Notes: generated by a model from the letters alone, not told the origin. A DNA stretch of 64,000 bases from Saccharospirillum impatiens DSM 12546 (GCF_000423605.1 NZ_AUIH01000004.1:124001-188000), one strand, 5' to 3'; shown: positions 15,891 to 25,800, counted from the first letter of the stretch. Made by a program: numbers and translations.

Positions 15891-17351
15891 CTACACCGTT
15901 TTCGGGTAAATCTGATACTGAATGCCCGCCATATCGTGGATAGTGCGCACGACCTGTGCGCTGTATCCTGCTTCGTTATCGTACCAGACATAGATCACAG
16001 CCCGCTTGCCGGTCACAATGGTCGCGCCGCTGTCGACGATGCCGGTTTTACGATTGCCGACGAAATCAGAGGATACCGCTTCCGGTGAATTGGTGTAGTC
16101 GATCTGTTTGTTCAAGTCAGAATACAGTGCCACGTGACGCAAATAATCGTTCAGGTCGTCGCGTGTGGTTTCCTTTTCCAGATTCAGATTCAAAATAGCC
16201 ATCGACACATTGGGTGTTGGCACCCGGATCGCGTTGCCGGTCAACTTCCCTTCGAGTACTGGCAACGCCTTCGCGACCGCTTTGGCAGCACCCGTTTCGG
16301 TCAGCACCATGTTCAACGGCGCACTGCGACCGCGGCGCTCACCCTTGTGGAAGTTATCGATCAGATTCTGGTCATTGGTATAACTGTGAACGGTTTCAAC
16401 GTGCCCGTTTTCTATACCGAATTCGTCGTTAAGGGCTTTCAAAACCGGCGTAATGGCGTTGGTGGTGCAAGAGGCGGCAGACACAATGGTATCAGCCTCG
16501 CTCAGCGACGCATCATTAATGCCGTGGACGATGTTCTTGATGTCCCCCTTGCCCGGTGCGGTCAGCAGTACGCGGCTGGCGCCCGGGCAGTTCAGGTGCT
16601 GGCCAAGACCATCGCGGTCTCGCCACATGCCGGTGTTGTCGACGACGATGGCATCACGAATGCCGTATTGAGTGTAATCGACTTCAGCCGGTGTTTTGGC
16701 GTAAATGATTTGCACGGCAGTACCATTGACCACCAGAGTATTGTGTTCTGCATCGACGGTGATCGTCCCTTCAAAACTGCCATGCACCGAGTCACGGCGC
16801 AGCAGACTGGCCCGTTTAACCAGATCATCGTCGGTGCCACCCGGGCGAACAACGATGGCTCGCAACCGTAACGGTGACCCACCGGCTTTTTCGATCAGAA
16901 TGCGCGCCAGCAAGCGCCCAATGCGGCCAAAACCATACAACACCACGTCTTTGGCCGGTGTCTGATAGCGGGCATTGGCGTCGTACCCGTTTTTCAGGTC
17001 AGCCAGTTCGTCTTCCAAAAAGTGGCGCAGCGGCGTGCCCATCGCCTGTGACTTATGCTTGAGCGCCAGTTTGCCGATGTCTATGTGCGCCGGTGCGAGG
17101 TTCATTTCATCAATGATTTCCAGAACGCCGAGGGTCTCATTGACCGACAGTTCATGGCCTTCTACCTGGCGCACAAAGCGATGGGATTTCAGCAACTGTA
17201 TAACAGACTGATTAATAATCTGACGGCCATAGATCGAAGTAATCACATTGTTTTTGCGATACAGACGCCCGATGATCGGGATCATGGCCTCGGCCATGGC
17301 TTCCTTTTCCTGCCAGCGCAGCAGGGTCTGATCTATGGCAGCTTGATTCAC
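15891..17351 (-). CDS. Glyceraldehyde-3-phosphate dehydrogenase, long form
   Basis: 486 residues from a GTG at 17351, chosen because AGAGGA lies at the right distance; an open extension to 17399 has no support. The N-terminal ~135 residues (EKEAMAEAMIPIIGRLYRKNNV...) are the extra domain of the long GAPDH form found in Pseudomonas and marine gammaproteobacteria. Then comes the NAD(P)-binding GFGRIGR (140-146) and the active-site SCTTNA with Cys295. It interconverts glyceraldehyde-3-phosphate and 1,3-bisphosphoglycerate. The long form is thought to serve gluconeogenesis or anaplerosis rather than being the main glycolytic GapA, which is an inference from the family. The subtype cannot be fixed here, so no symbol is given. 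Confidence 0.92.
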   Translation of the reverse strand: MNQAAIDQTLLRWQEKEAMAEAMIPIIGRLYRKNNVITSIYGRQIINQSVIQLLKSHRFVRQVEGHELSVNETLGVLEIIDEMNLAPAHIDIGKLALKHKSQAMGTPLRHFLEDELADLKNGYDANARYQTPAKDVVLYGFGRIGRLLARILIEKAGGSPLRLRAIVVRPGGTDDDLVKRASLLRRDSVHGSFEGTITVDAEHNTLVVNGTAVQIIYAKTPAEVDYTQYGIRDAIVVDNTGMWRDRDGLGQHLNCPGASRVLLTAPGKGDIKNIVHGINDASLSEADTIVSAASCTTNAITPVLKALNDEFGIENGHVETVHSYTNDQNLIDNFHKGERRGRSAPLNMVLTETGAAKAVAKALPVLEGKLTGNAIRVPTPNVSMAILNLNLEKETTRDDLNDYLRHVALYSDLNKQIDYTNSPEAVSSDFVGNRKTGIVDSGATIVTGKRAVIYVWYDNEAGYSAQVVRTIHDMAGIQYQIYPKTV

Positions 17352-17891
17352 ACTCAGTCCTCTTTCCAGGTGATTGGGTCGTTGAGTCCGGACAACCATC
17401 CAGGGTTGCCTCAGTTATTCGGTAGTATTAAATCCCGATATCATCCGGGTTAGGTACAATTCTAGAGAAGGTCGACAGGGTATTCGAGTCACATTGTCAG
17501 AAAATATTTGACAACTAACCCAGAAGAAACCCGCTTTGAAAGTTTATTACCACAAAGTGTCGATTGGCTTGCTCGCCCAATGGGTGGAACGGATACCAAA
17601 TCCGGTCAGGCTGATTGAATAACTCGTCACAAGGCCTGCAACCACCAGCAAACGTTCGAGAAGACCCTGCCGGAGCGCCCCTGGTCGAACGCGACAATGT
17701 GAAAGAGAATTACGGAATTTTAATACTTCCGGGCGGTCATAATAATTTGAAAAAAACGCCCGACTCATCAGTTAATGAGTCAGCGTGTGTGATTAAGCCA
17801 GTTATGGCCACGGTCTTCTTTTGTATCAGCGCAGTAATGGCTCTATAGTGCAGTTAGGAAAAGCGACTATAAAAACGGAGAAACTCTCTTA
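17352..17891. other. Intergenic gap between GAPDH and DegV genes
   Basis: 540 bases between divergent genes. Seen: a TTGTCA...TGACAA inverted repeat near 17497-17517, CGGGCG/CGCCCG arms flanking an AT-rich stretch (about 17729-17762), GACTCAT-CAGTTA-ATGAGTC at 17761-17780, and the promoter at 17821-17849. A 77-codon open frame at 17615-17848 has no ribosome-binding site or family similarity and is not called. Confidence 0.5.
17821..17849 (+). promoter_or_regulatory. Sigma-70 promoter candidate for the DegV gene
   Basis: TTGTAT (17821-17826), 17-base spacer, TATAGT (17844-17849). Predicted leader of about 35 bases contains GGAG 11 bases before the ATG at 17892. Confidence 0.65.
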
Positions 17892-18815
17892 ATGAGCACC
17901 ACCCTGTTTGTTGATTCTGCCTGCGATTTGCCTCAGTCGTTCCTCACCAAATACGACGTCAAAGTGCTGCCGGCGACCATTCTGTATGATGGGCATTCCA
18001 TGCCCGATTACCGCAACACCGAAAAAACCATCGCGCTCTATGAGAGTGGCGTGCTCGATAAAGGCCACCAAAGCGACACAGCGCCCACGTCAGCCCAGAC
18101 CATCCAAACTTTGGTTGAAAAAGCCATCAAACAAGGCCATCAGGAGATTCTGATTCAGACGGTCAGCCGCATGCGCAGCCCGACCTTCGAACATGCAACA
18201 GAAGCAGCTAACCGGGCGCAAAAGACGGCGGCAAAAAATCAGAAAACCGTCTCAATTCGGGTACAAGACAGCCGCACGGTATTTGCCGGCCAGGGCGTGC
18301 TGGCGGCACATACCGTTGCGTTATTGCGCAAAGGGGTCAATGGAACAGCGCTGCGCCGCAAGGTTGATCGACTCAGTTCCCGGGTGCATGCCTATCAGGT
18401 ACCGGCCGATGTGTTTTATCTGCGAGAGCGTGCCCGGCGCAAAGGCGATAATAGTATTTCCTGGCTGGGAGCCATCGTTGGCCGTACGCTTAACATTGCC
18501 CCCATTGTGCTGGCGCTGGATGACAAAACCTTCCCGATCAAGAAAATTCGCGGTCACGACCTGGCGATCAAAACATTACTCGAGCATACGACCGATAAAA
18601 TTCAGCACGGCCTGTTGTCGCCATTTGTCTGTGTCAGCTACGCCGGGCATCTGGATGACATCACTGCCCTGCCCGAGTTTCAGCGTATGCAAGCTGTCGC
18701 CAGAGAACACAAGAACCACGTCATCGTGACACCCATGTCACTCTCTGGCGGGGTGAATCTTGGGCCACGTACCTTGTCAGTAGCGTTTGCCTGCGAACAT
18801 TACACCTGGCACTGA
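17892..18815 (+). CDS. DegV family fatty-acid-binding protein
   Basis: 307 residues. The opening TTLFVDSACDLPQSFLTKYDVKVLPATILYDG matches the DegV fold start (strand, then S-x-x-D-L-P). Family members bind a fatty acid between two domains. In Firmicutes the FakB members of this family present fatty acids to the kinase FakA. No FakA-like kinase is nearby, so the role here is unknown. It is a single-gene transcript by spacing, with its own promoter, and it converges with the diguanylate cyclase gene. Confidence 0.88.
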   Translation: MSTTLFVDSACDLPQSFLTKYDVKVLPATILYDGHSMPDYRNTEKTIALYESGVLDKGHQSDTAPTSAQTIQTLVEKAIKQGHQEILIQTVSRMRSPTFEHATEAANRAQKTAAKNQKTVSIRVQDSRTVFAGQGVLAAHTVALLRKGVNGTALRRKVDRLSSRVHAYQVPADVFYLRERARRKGDNSISWLGAIVGRTLNIAPIVLALDDKTFPIKKIRGHDLAIKTLLEHTTDKIQHGLLSPFVCVSYAGHLDDITALPEFQRMQAVAREHKNHVIVTPMSLSGGVNLGPRTLSVAFACEHYTWH

Positions 18816-18847
18816 CACTCTACTTCAGGGGCACTATCATCACCCGA

Positions 18848-20455
18848 TCAGGCCCGACGCACTGTGTTACGACCGTCACGCTTGGCCTGATACAGGGCCT
18901 GATCGGCCGCCTGACTTAAATCGGAGGCATCCATCCCTGCTTCGTAGGCGGCAACACCGCCGCTAAAGGTAGTCTTCAACGGCCTCGCACCGGCATCGTG
19001 GTCGATGCGGGCAAAACCGGCACAGACCTCGTTGAGCAATCGCTCGGCATCGTCCAGCCGTGTGTTGGGTAATACCAGGGCGAACTCCTCACCACCATAG
19101 CGACCTACACTGTCGGTAGCCCGGAATCGCTGGCGTAAATACAACGCCAGCGACCTGATTACCCGGTCGCCGACCGGATGCCCGTAATTATCATTCACCG
19201 CCTTGAAGTGATCGATATCAATCATCGCAAAACACAAGGGCTGTTGCTTTTGCTGTGTCTCGGTGATGCCCTGTTTGAGCGCGTCGAGAATGGTGTTGTG
19301 GTCCAGCAACCCGGTCAGACTATCCCGAATCATCTGATCTTTCAGGCTACGATGACGAATGCAGCGATGCCTCACCGTAGCGATCAGGACATCGCTGGCC
19401 ACTGGTTTGGTCAGGAAATCATCGCCACCCTGATCCATCGCGTCCATCTGCTTGCCGACATCCTGCTCTGCCGACAGGTACAGTATCGGCAGGGTGTTGT
19501 AGATTTGTTGCTGACGAATGATGCGAGCGACTTCAATGCCGGTACAACCGGGCATGTACATATCCATCAGCACGGCATCGGGCTTGAACTCCTGCAGTGC
19601 GTCCAGAACCGTCATGGGGTCATTGACCGATCGGGTGATCATGCCAGCCTGGTTCAGCGTGCGCTCTGTATACAGGCTTTGCGAGCGGGAGTCGTCGACC
19701 ACCAATACCCGATAAGGCCGCTCCGCCCGGAAGTTGTACACCTTGCTCAGCCCCTGAACCAGCAAGCCGATGTCGAGCGAACCTTCCTGAAAATAGACCG
19801 CATTGGCCCGGGTCGCCTCCAGCCGCATGCCGATATCGGGTTCACTGGGCGACTGGAAAAAAACAGGAATGGGCGTACTTAACAGACTCTGGGCGGCCCG
19901 TGCGGACTGAATGCCGTCGCCAGCAAATTCAGTACCCATGATCAGCGCAGCAGGCAAACGATGGTGCATAACGTGATTCAGTGCTTCGTCATCGGTAATC
20001 GCCTGTGCGGGAATTCCAAAAAACTGCAGCTGTTCGCCCAACGCCGTCGCCAGCGCCTGGTCAGCAAAACAAACATAGACGGGTTTACGACCGCCAAGCG
20101 ACTGTCGACCGTCGTCGCTGTCACCGTCACTGCGTCGGGCGCTGTGCTCAATCAGCAGATGGACGTTGTCGCTGAGTATTTGCAACCGCTCACTGTTGGG
20201 GGGCTTATTGGGCTGGGTGTCAGCCAGACAAGCAATCAACTGCGCTGCAGTCTGTTGCAATCCATCCAGCTCGTAACGCGACGCCAGCGTCGTCAATTTG
20301 GTGCAATGCTGCACAAACTCTTGATGCCAGTCAGGGTTCCACAGCACGTCGTCCAGCGATTGCCAGGTCTGTATGACCAGACGGGCCTGGTCCATGACCC
20401 GGCGACCGAAGTGGCGTTTTATCTCAGCGAGCTTTTCTGCTTTTTTGTCGGCCAT
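18848..20455 (-). CDS. Two-receiver response regulator diguanylate cyclase
   Basis: 535 residues. A helical N-terminal region (1-105) is followed by a degenerate receiver-like domain (about 124-235) lacking a clear phosphorylation site. A true receiver spans about 248-365: acidic pair at 254-255, phospho-acceptor Asp298 in VLMDMYMPG, Lys350 in TKP. A GGDEF domain follows, with active site GGEEF at 454-458. The inhibitory I-site RATD (445-448) is the canonical five residues upstream, so it should make cyclic di-GMP from two GTP under product inhibition. Phosphorylation of the receiver probably controls activity. No histidine kinase is adjacent. Layout resembles WspR/PleD-type regulators. Confidence 0.9.
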   Translation of the reverse strand: MADKKAEKLAEIKRHFGRRVMDQARLVIQTWQSLDDVLWNPDWHQEFVQHCTKLTTLASRYELDGLQQTAAQLIACLADTQPNKPPNSERLQILSDNVHLLIEHSARRSDGDSDDGRQSLGGRKPVYVCFADQALATALGEQLQFFGIPAQAITDDEALNHVMHHRLPAALIMGTEFAGDGIQSARAAQSLLSTPIPVFFQSPSEPDIGMRLEATRANAVYFQEGSLDIGLLVQGLSKVYNFRAERPYRVLVVDDSRSQSLYTERTLNQAGMITRSVNDPMTVLDALQEFKPDAVLMDMYMPGCTGIEVARIIRQQQIYNTLPILYLSAEQDVGKQMDAMDQGGDDFLTKPVASDVLIATVRHRCIRHRSLKDQMIRDSLTGLLDHNTILDALKQGITETQQKQQPLCFAMIDIDHFKAVNDNYGHPVGDRVIRSLALYLRQRFRATDSVGRYGGEEFALVLPNTRLDDAERLLNEVCAGFARIDHDAGARPLKTTFSGGVAAYEAGMDASDLSQAADQALYQAKRDGRNTVRRA

Positions 20456-20543
20456 TGGGATTCAACGTTGTGAAATTGAGACAGAAGTAACATGACGTAT
20501 TCACCTGGAATCCCTTCAGATCCAGGCCCTTAGCAGGCCCTGC

Positions 20544-20589
20544 GGAGCCCATGTGCAAATTCTCCCCGGGACAGTTGCTCATGGGCTCC
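20544..20589 (-). repeat. Inverted repeat after the transglutaminase operon
   Basis: GGAGCCCATG (20544-20553) pairs perfectly with CATGGGCTCC (20580-20589) across a 26-base loop, directly abutting the tgpA stop. There is no T run, so it is not a classical terminator; it could protect the mRNA 3' end. Confidence 0.55.
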
Positions 20590-20590
20590 C

Positions 20591-22576
20591 TCATTGCGCC
20601 AGGCATGCCTCAACTCGTTGTTTGAGGTCCCGACGCCGTGATGCATCGAGCGTTGCCTGTGGATCGTAGGCCAAAGTATCTATCAGTTGTGCCAATCGTG
20701 CCAGCGCTTCCCGTTGGCCGGGATAGTCATACGCCAGTCGAGCCAGGTAATCCCTGGCGGTCTCGCCGGGATGGCGGGCCCCATACCGGCGCTCCACACG
20801 ACCCAGGCTGGCCCAGGGCTCTGGCGATCGTCGTGGCAGGTACAGCAGCCCGGTAAACCAGGCCATCAGGAGCCCCAGCACCGCCAAAAATGCAGCCATA
20901 AAAGCCGCTGCGTGCCAGGGGTTGATGCGACCAAAACGAGCTTCGAGCAAACCCAGGGCGTTGCTCTGCTGATAATTCAGGATCGTCACCTGCCACTGAT
21001 ACTGGACGGAATCCCACCAAAACCCCAGACCGTCAAGCATCCCGAAATTTCGACCAAACCGCACCCCGAACGGCAAATCCGAGGGATTGTCTTCACTGAG
21101 CCAGTCATCCAGGTTGAGATCAATACGACCCGGGGCGACGGCTGCGGTGGGGTCAACCCGTTGCCACCGATCATTCAGCCAGACCTCTACCCAGGCGTGA
21201 GCCTCCATTTGCCGAACCTGAATAAAATCGCCGCTTTGGTTATAGGTTCCACCCAGGTACCCACCCACCAGTCGCGACGGAATGCCGGCCACACGAGCGA
21301 GATACGCCACTGCACTGGCATAATGTGAACAAAAGCCAAGCCGGCTATCAAACCAAAAATCACTCAGACTATCGGCCGACGGATACAGCGGAGGTTGCAA
21401 GGTGTACCTGAACGGCTCAGAGCGAATGTGCTCCAGAATCGCGGCAATGTACTGCGCATCCGATCCGACGTCCTGACGCAGTTCAAGCCCCCACTGGCGC
21501 AATGCTTCATTACCCTGCCCCGGCAAACGCTGGTACCGCTGCAACCCCGCCTCACTTTGCCAGTTCACCGAGGTCGCCGACTGCGCTTCGTAACGATACG
21601 TTTGGCTCAAGCTGTTGCGTCGGGCCGCTCGGCCGTCGGGTAACACATACACGTCCTGTCCGCGTATCTGCGTTGGCCAATCCAGAAAATACAACCAGTG
21701 CTGCTGGGTGGCCTCCAGCACGACCGAGTAATCAAATTGATCCGCGTCAGACACGGCCAAGGGTAACTGACCGCGGGGCCATTGAAAGCGATTTCGATCA
21801 CGAAATTGCGCACGCCACACCCGGCCATCAAATTCGCCCAGAGTCGTGCCGCGCCAGTACCATTGCTGACGCGGTGGGGTATCGCCGTCAAACTGAACCC
21901 TGAAGGCAGGCGCAGTGCTTTGCGCCAGTGAGGCGATACTGCCAGGGTCGACCTGGTCGGACATACCGGTCTGAGCACCTCGCTCGTCATTGGGGATAGA
22001 CCACAACGGCGGCAAACGCGGAAAAAACAAGAAACCGGCAATCATAATGGGCAGAGCAGCAACCATCAGCGCCAGGCTCAGTTTCGTCCCCCGTTTCCAG
22101 CGAAACGTCTGGTCTGCGGTCACTGCGTGCAACGCCAGAGTATTCGCCAGCACCATGATAATGGCGATCAGAGCGCCAACCGGGGTGTAGTTATACAGCA
22201 GAAAAATCCCGGTCAGGAAATACCCGAGATAGGCCTGAAAGATGCCATCCCGGCGGCGCATGACCTCCAGAGACTTCAGCAAATACCCCAGGACACACAG
22301 TGCCACGGCGCTGTCCAGATTGTAGGCTCTGAGTCCGCTGAGCAACAAACCTCCAATGCCTACCATAATAGAGAGAATGATCAGACTGCGCGGTGCCTGC
22401 CGCATTTCTCCGTGGGTCACCCGCCACCGCCATATGAGCACCAGAGCAAACACCGCCCCCAACCATAGCGGCATGTAAAACAGAAACGGCAACACCATAA
22501 TGCCCTGCACCAGCAGCAGCACCCACAACACGGATAGCGGCATCACCCGACGCATGATTGGTACATACTGGGTCAT
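20591..22576 (-). CDS. TgpA-type membrane transglutaminase (DUF3488)
   Basis: 661 residues. About five N-terminal membrane helices lie within 12-190, then a large periplasmic domain with the transglutaminase/protease triad Cys416 (GFCSHYA), His460 (EAHAWVEVW) and Asp475 (RVDPTAA). A further membrane helix lies at about 555-580, followed by a cytoplasmic DUF4129-like tail. In Pseudomonas aeruginosa the homologous TgpA is essential, though its substrate is unknown. It is the last gene of the moxR-DUF58-tgpA operon; its ATG overlaps the DUF58 stop by 4 bases. Confidence 0.9.
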   Translation of the reverse strand: MTQYVPIMRRVMPLSVLWVLLLVQGIMVLPFLFYMPLWLGAVFALVLIWRWRVTHGEMRQAPRSLIILSIMVGIGGLLLSGLRAYNLDSAVALCVLGYLLKSLEVMRRRDGIFQAYLGYFLTGIFLLYNYTPVGALIAIIMVLANTLALHAVTADQTFRWKRGTKLSLALMVAALPIMIAGFLFFPRLPPLWSIPNDERGAQTGMSDQVDPGSIASLAQSTAPAFRVQFDGDTPPRQQWYWRGTTLGEFDGRVWRAQFRDRNRFQWPRGQLPLAVSDADQFDYSVVLEATQQHWLYFLDWPTQIRGQDVYVLPDGRAARRNSLSQTYRYEAQSATSVNWQSEAGLQRYQRLPGQGNEALRQWGLELRQDVGSDAQYIAAILEHIRSEPFRYTLQPPLYPSADSLSDFWFDSRLGFCSHYASAVAYLARVAGIPSRLVGGYLGGTYNQSGDFIQVRQMEAHAWVEVWLNDRWQRVDPTAAVAPGRIDLNLDDWLSEDNPSDLPFGVRFGRNFGMLDGLGFWWDSVQYQWQVTILNYQQSNALGLLEARFGRINPWHAAAFMAAFLAVLGLLMAWFTGLLYLPRRSPEPWASLGRVERRYGARHPGETARDYLARLAYDYPGQREALARLAQLIDTLAYDPQATLDASRRRDLKQRVEACLAQ

Positions 22577-23535
22577 ATTACCTCACCGTATTCGGCCAGT
22601 GCCCGACGGCAGCGCTCCAGATGCTGCGGCCCCTTGTCCGGGATGATTTCCTGGCCCGGCAGCCGCAAACCGAAGGGCCGGTCCTGTTGCTGACAGCGAA
22701 GCATGTGCCAGGCCAGGGCCGACAACCGCAATTCACTGGCGACGCCCGGCAAAGCATCCCAATCCAGCCATTGATCAGCAGCCTGGTAATCGACAAAGTG
22801 TTTGACCACCAGTTCGTCCCGTGAAAAAGAAGGCCAGTGCATGCGATGCACCGAGTCACCTGCCTGATACTCACGTAGCGAGTGAAAATCCTCGGTTCCG
22901 GTTTGCACAAAGTGATCGTTGCTGATATCGCCTTCCGGTTCGGTGCCCACAGGCTGCAATGCCTGCTCAATCGGTTCGGGATAGGCCCAGGCATCCAGAT
23001 CCATCTTGATGTAGGACCAGGCGACCACCAGCCCAAAGGGATACCGGCTTTCCAGTCGAAACCTTGGCAGCGACTGGCGCCCGCGCCGCTGTGTTGGCCG
23101 GCTTAGCGTGATTTGCGTATCCCGTCCGTCCATTTCCACGACAACCTGGCCCCAGTCTTCATGGCGCAGCTCAAGCGGGCCACGATAGCGAGTTCGCGGT
23201 GAACTAAGCATCAGTGAGTAGGTCGCATTTTCACCAGCCTCCACCAGCCCGGCCGTCTCCGCTTGCACGACCAGCCCGGAGAGGTTTCGGTAAGTCAGGT
23301 GCACTGCCGCCCAAAGCATGGCAATGAGCCAGAAACCCAGCGCGTAATTGAGCGAACTTTCAAAGTTGATTGCCACTAATAAGACAACCATCGCCAGCCC
23401 CAGCATTAACAGGCCCTGGCGAGTGGGCACAATGAAGATCCGGGACTGATTCAGCGTCACCTGCCGGCCAGGTGGCAACCGGCGGCTCACCCAGGCATCC
23501 AGGCGGCGCTGCAGGGGGGCTGGCCAGCGCATCAA
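22573..23535 (-). CDS. DUF58 domain protein
   Basis: 320 residues. Two hydrophobic segments near 32-70 are followed by a soluble region with the DUF58 signature: FHSLREYQAGDSVHRMHW, then VVKHF. DUF58 proteins accompany MoxR ATPases throughout bacteria and are thought to be chaperone substrates or partners in assembling cell-envelope complexes. Gap of 9 bases from moxR upstream and a 4-base overlap with tgpA downstream show a single operon. Confidence 0.9.
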   Translation of the reverse strand: MMRWPAPLQRRLDAWVSRRLPPGRQVTLNQSRIFIVPTRQGLLMLGLAMVVLLVAINFESSLNYALGFWLIAMLWAAVHLTYRNLSGLVVQAETAGLVEAGENATYSLMLSSPRTRYRGPLELRHEDWGQVVVEMDGRDTQITLSRPTQRRGRQSLPRFRLESRYPFGLVVAWSYIKMDLDAWAYPEPIEQALQPVGTEPEGDISNDHFVQTGTEDFHSLREYQAGDSVHRMHWPSFSRDELVVKHFVDYQAADQWLDWDALPGVASELRLSALAWHMLRCQQQDRPFGLRLPGQEIIPDKGPQHLERCRRALAEYGEVI

Positions 23536-23544
23536 TGCTTCAAC

Positions 23545-24468
23545 TCAGGCTGCAATGACATCCACTTCGTCCAACAGTTGCTTCACCAGTATGGTCGTAT
23601 CGTGCTCACGCTGGCCCTGTATTCGATGCCCGGCCACTGCGGGGAAGACTCGTTGTACGTCATCCGGCATCACATAGCGACGCCCTTCCACCAGAGCCAT
23701 CGCACGTGCGGCAGTCATCAGGGCCAGGGCACCACGTGGCGACAACCCCAGACGGCACAGCCCCGACTCGCGCGAGCTGTGAACCAGCCGCATGACGTAG
23801 CTCAGCACCGCATCCGACACCTTAACGGTGCCAACATCTGCTTTGAGGCTTTGCAACTCGTCTGCCGTCAACACCGGCTTGAGTTCCGTCAGTAAAGCCC
23901 GACCGCGTGTTCCGCTCAACAGAGCTTTCTCTGAATCCAGGTCGGGATAGCCCAGACTCAGCCGCATGAAAAAACGGTCCAGCTGAGACTCTGGCAACGG
24001 GTAGGTCCCAGCCTGACTTTGGGGGTTTTGGGTAGCGATCACATGAAAGGGTACCGGCAAGGCATGGGTCACTCCATCCGAACTGACCTGCCCTTCTTCC
24101 ATGGCTTCCAGCAGAGCACTTTGGGCTTTCGGCGTAGCCCGGTTTAGCTCGTCGGCCAGCAATAGTTGGGTAAACACCGGACCCGGATGAAACTGAAAGG
24201 CTTCCTGATCGCGACGATATACCTGAGCGCCAATGACATCCGCAGGCAGCAGGTCTGAGGTAAACTGGACCCGCTGATAATCCAGCGACAACAGACGCCC
24301 AAGCGTCTGCGCCAGCGATGTCTTGCCAACGCCGGGCAGGTCTTCCAGAAGCACATGACCGTCACTCAGTATCGCCACCCAGGCCAGCCTCACTACCTCA
24401 TCTTTTCCTGAAACCACTTTTCCAGCCTGGGCCAGCAATTGTTGAGTTACCGTGGCAATATCGGTCAT
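23545..24468 (-). CDS. MoxR family AAA+ ATPase
   Basis: 307 residues. Walker A GVGKTS is at 46-51, Walker B LLLADELN at about 106-113, and a sensor region TQNP follows. The C-terminal lid domain has the family's RYVMPDDV motif. MoxR ATPases act as chaperones for partner complexes, usually with DUF58 or VWA proteins. It is first in the three-gene operon; no VWA gene is present, so this is the compact MoxR-DUF58-TgpA form. No clear promoter was found in the 117-base gap after metZ. Confidence 0.93.
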   Translation of the reverse strand: MTDIATVTQQLLAQAGKVVSGKDEVVRLAWVAILSDGHVLLEDLPGVGKTSLAQTLGRLLSLDYQRVQFTSDLLPADVIGAQVYRRDQEAFQFHPGPVFTQLLLADELNRATPKAQSALLEAMEEGQVSSDGVTHALPVPFHVIATQNPQSQAGTYPLPESQLDRFFMRLSLGYPDLDSEKALLSGTRGRALLTELKPVLTADELQSLKADVGTVKVSDAVLSYVMRLVHSSRESGLCRLGLSPRGALALMTAARAMALVEGRRYVMPDDVQRVFPAVAGHRIQGQREHDTTILVKQLLDEVDVIAA

Positions 24469-24585
24469 TCAGGGCGATCCTTAATTCAAAGTGATTGAGC
24501 AGCCGAACCGGGCTTCACACCCCTAATTTGGGCGCAACGTTCATAACTGCTGGCGTCGGCATACTGCACAGAAGCGCGCGGCCCC

Positions 24586-25800
24586 TTATACTTGAGCGTC
24601 TGTCACCAGGGCATTGAGGCCACGCGCCAGATCGTCTTTCATGTCTTCGACGTCTTCAAGACCCACCGCGATGCGAATCAGCCCGGGTACAATGCCTGCG
24701 CTTTCCTTGGTTGCTTCGTCTACCCGCCCGTGGGTTGTTGTGTAGGGGTGGGTGATGGTGGTTTTGGTATCACCCAGGTTGGCCGTAATCGACAGAATGC
24801 GCGTCGCATCAATAACCGACCACGCTGCTGCCTGCCCGCCCTGGACCACAAAACTGAGTACGCCACCAAAACCAGACTGCTGACGCTTGGCCAGGTCATG
24901 CTGCGGGTGAGCAGGCAACCCCAGATAATGTACCCGGGTCACGACGGGCTGCTGTTCCAGCCATTCGGCCAGGGCCTGGGCATTGGCGCAGTGTTGTTTC
25001 ATACGCAACTCAAGGGTTTCCAGACCTTTCAGGAAGATCCAGGCATTGAACGGACTCATGCTCGGGCCCGCACTGCGCAAGAACCCGACGATTTCATTAA
25101 TCTGTTCCTCGCGACCCACCACAGCGCCGCCCAGTGCACGGCCCTGGCCATCAATAAACTTGGTCGCTGAATGAATCACCAGATCAGCGCCCTGCTCCAG
25201 CGGTCGTTGCAACGCGGGCGTGCAAAAGCAATTGTCCACGACCAGCAGTGCGTTCGCCTTGCGAGCTATAGCCCCCACAGCCTCGAGGTCGGTCACTTCA
25301 GACAGTGGGTTCGACGGTGTTTCCAGGAACAACAGGCGGGTATTGGGCTGTATAGCCGCCCGCCAGGCTTCCACGTCTTTGGGGTCTACGTAGGTTGTCG
25401 TAACACCAAAACGTTCCAGGTAGCGGTTGAACACCACGTTGGTTGAGCCAAAAATGCTGCGCGAGGAGACCAGATGGTCTCCACTTTTGAGAAAGGCCAT
25501 ACAGACGCTGAAAATAGCGGCCATGCCCGAACTGGTAGCCGCACAGGCTTCGCCGCCTTCAAGCAGTGCCAGTCGCGCTTCGAATGCCTGAACCGTGGGG
25601 TTGGTATAGCGAGAATAAACATTTCCTTCCTGATCGCCAGCAAAGGTAGCCGCTGCATCTGCTGCGCTTTCAAACACATAGGATGATGTCATGAACAACG
25701 CTTCGGAATGCTCCATCTCAGCCGTGTGCCGATAACCGCCGCGCACTGCACGCGTTGCGGGACGGGCCTGGTTGATAGCATCTTCACGCGATTTGTTCAT
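24586..25800 (-). CDS. metZ: O-succinylhomoserine sulfhydrylase
   Basis: 404-residue PLP enzyme of the Cys/Met metabolism family. The PLP lysine is Lys214 in SATKFIDGQGR; this extended motif and the length fit MetZ rather than MetB or MetC. It makes homocysteine directly from O-succinylhomoserine and sulfide in methionine synthesis. It lies downstream of purF, as in Pseudomonas. O-acetylhomoserine as the substrate cannot be excluded. Confidence 0.92.
   Translation of the reverse strand: MNKSREDAINQARPATRAVRGGYRHTAEMEHSEALFMTSSYVFESAADAAATFAGDQEGNVYSRYTNPTVQAFEARLALLEGGEACAATSSGMAAIFSVCMAFLKSGDHLVSSRSIFGSTNVVFNRYLERFGVTTTYVDPKDVEAWRAAIQPNTRLLFLETPSNPLSEVTDLEAVGAIARKANALLVVDNCFCTPALQRPLEQGADLVIHSATKFIDGQGRALGGAVVGREEQINEIVGFLRSAGPSMSPFNAWIFLKGLETLELRMKQHCANAQALAEWLEQQPVVTRVHYLGLPAHPQHDLAKRQQSGFGGVLSFVVQGGQAAAWSVIDATRILSITANLGDTKTTITHPYTTTHGRVDEATKESAGIVPGLIRIAVGLEDVEDMKDDLARGLNALVTDAQV

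Noticed and set aside
17615-17848. 77-codon open frame before the DegV gene
   Set aside because: No ribosome-binding site, no family match, and it covers the likely DegV promoter.
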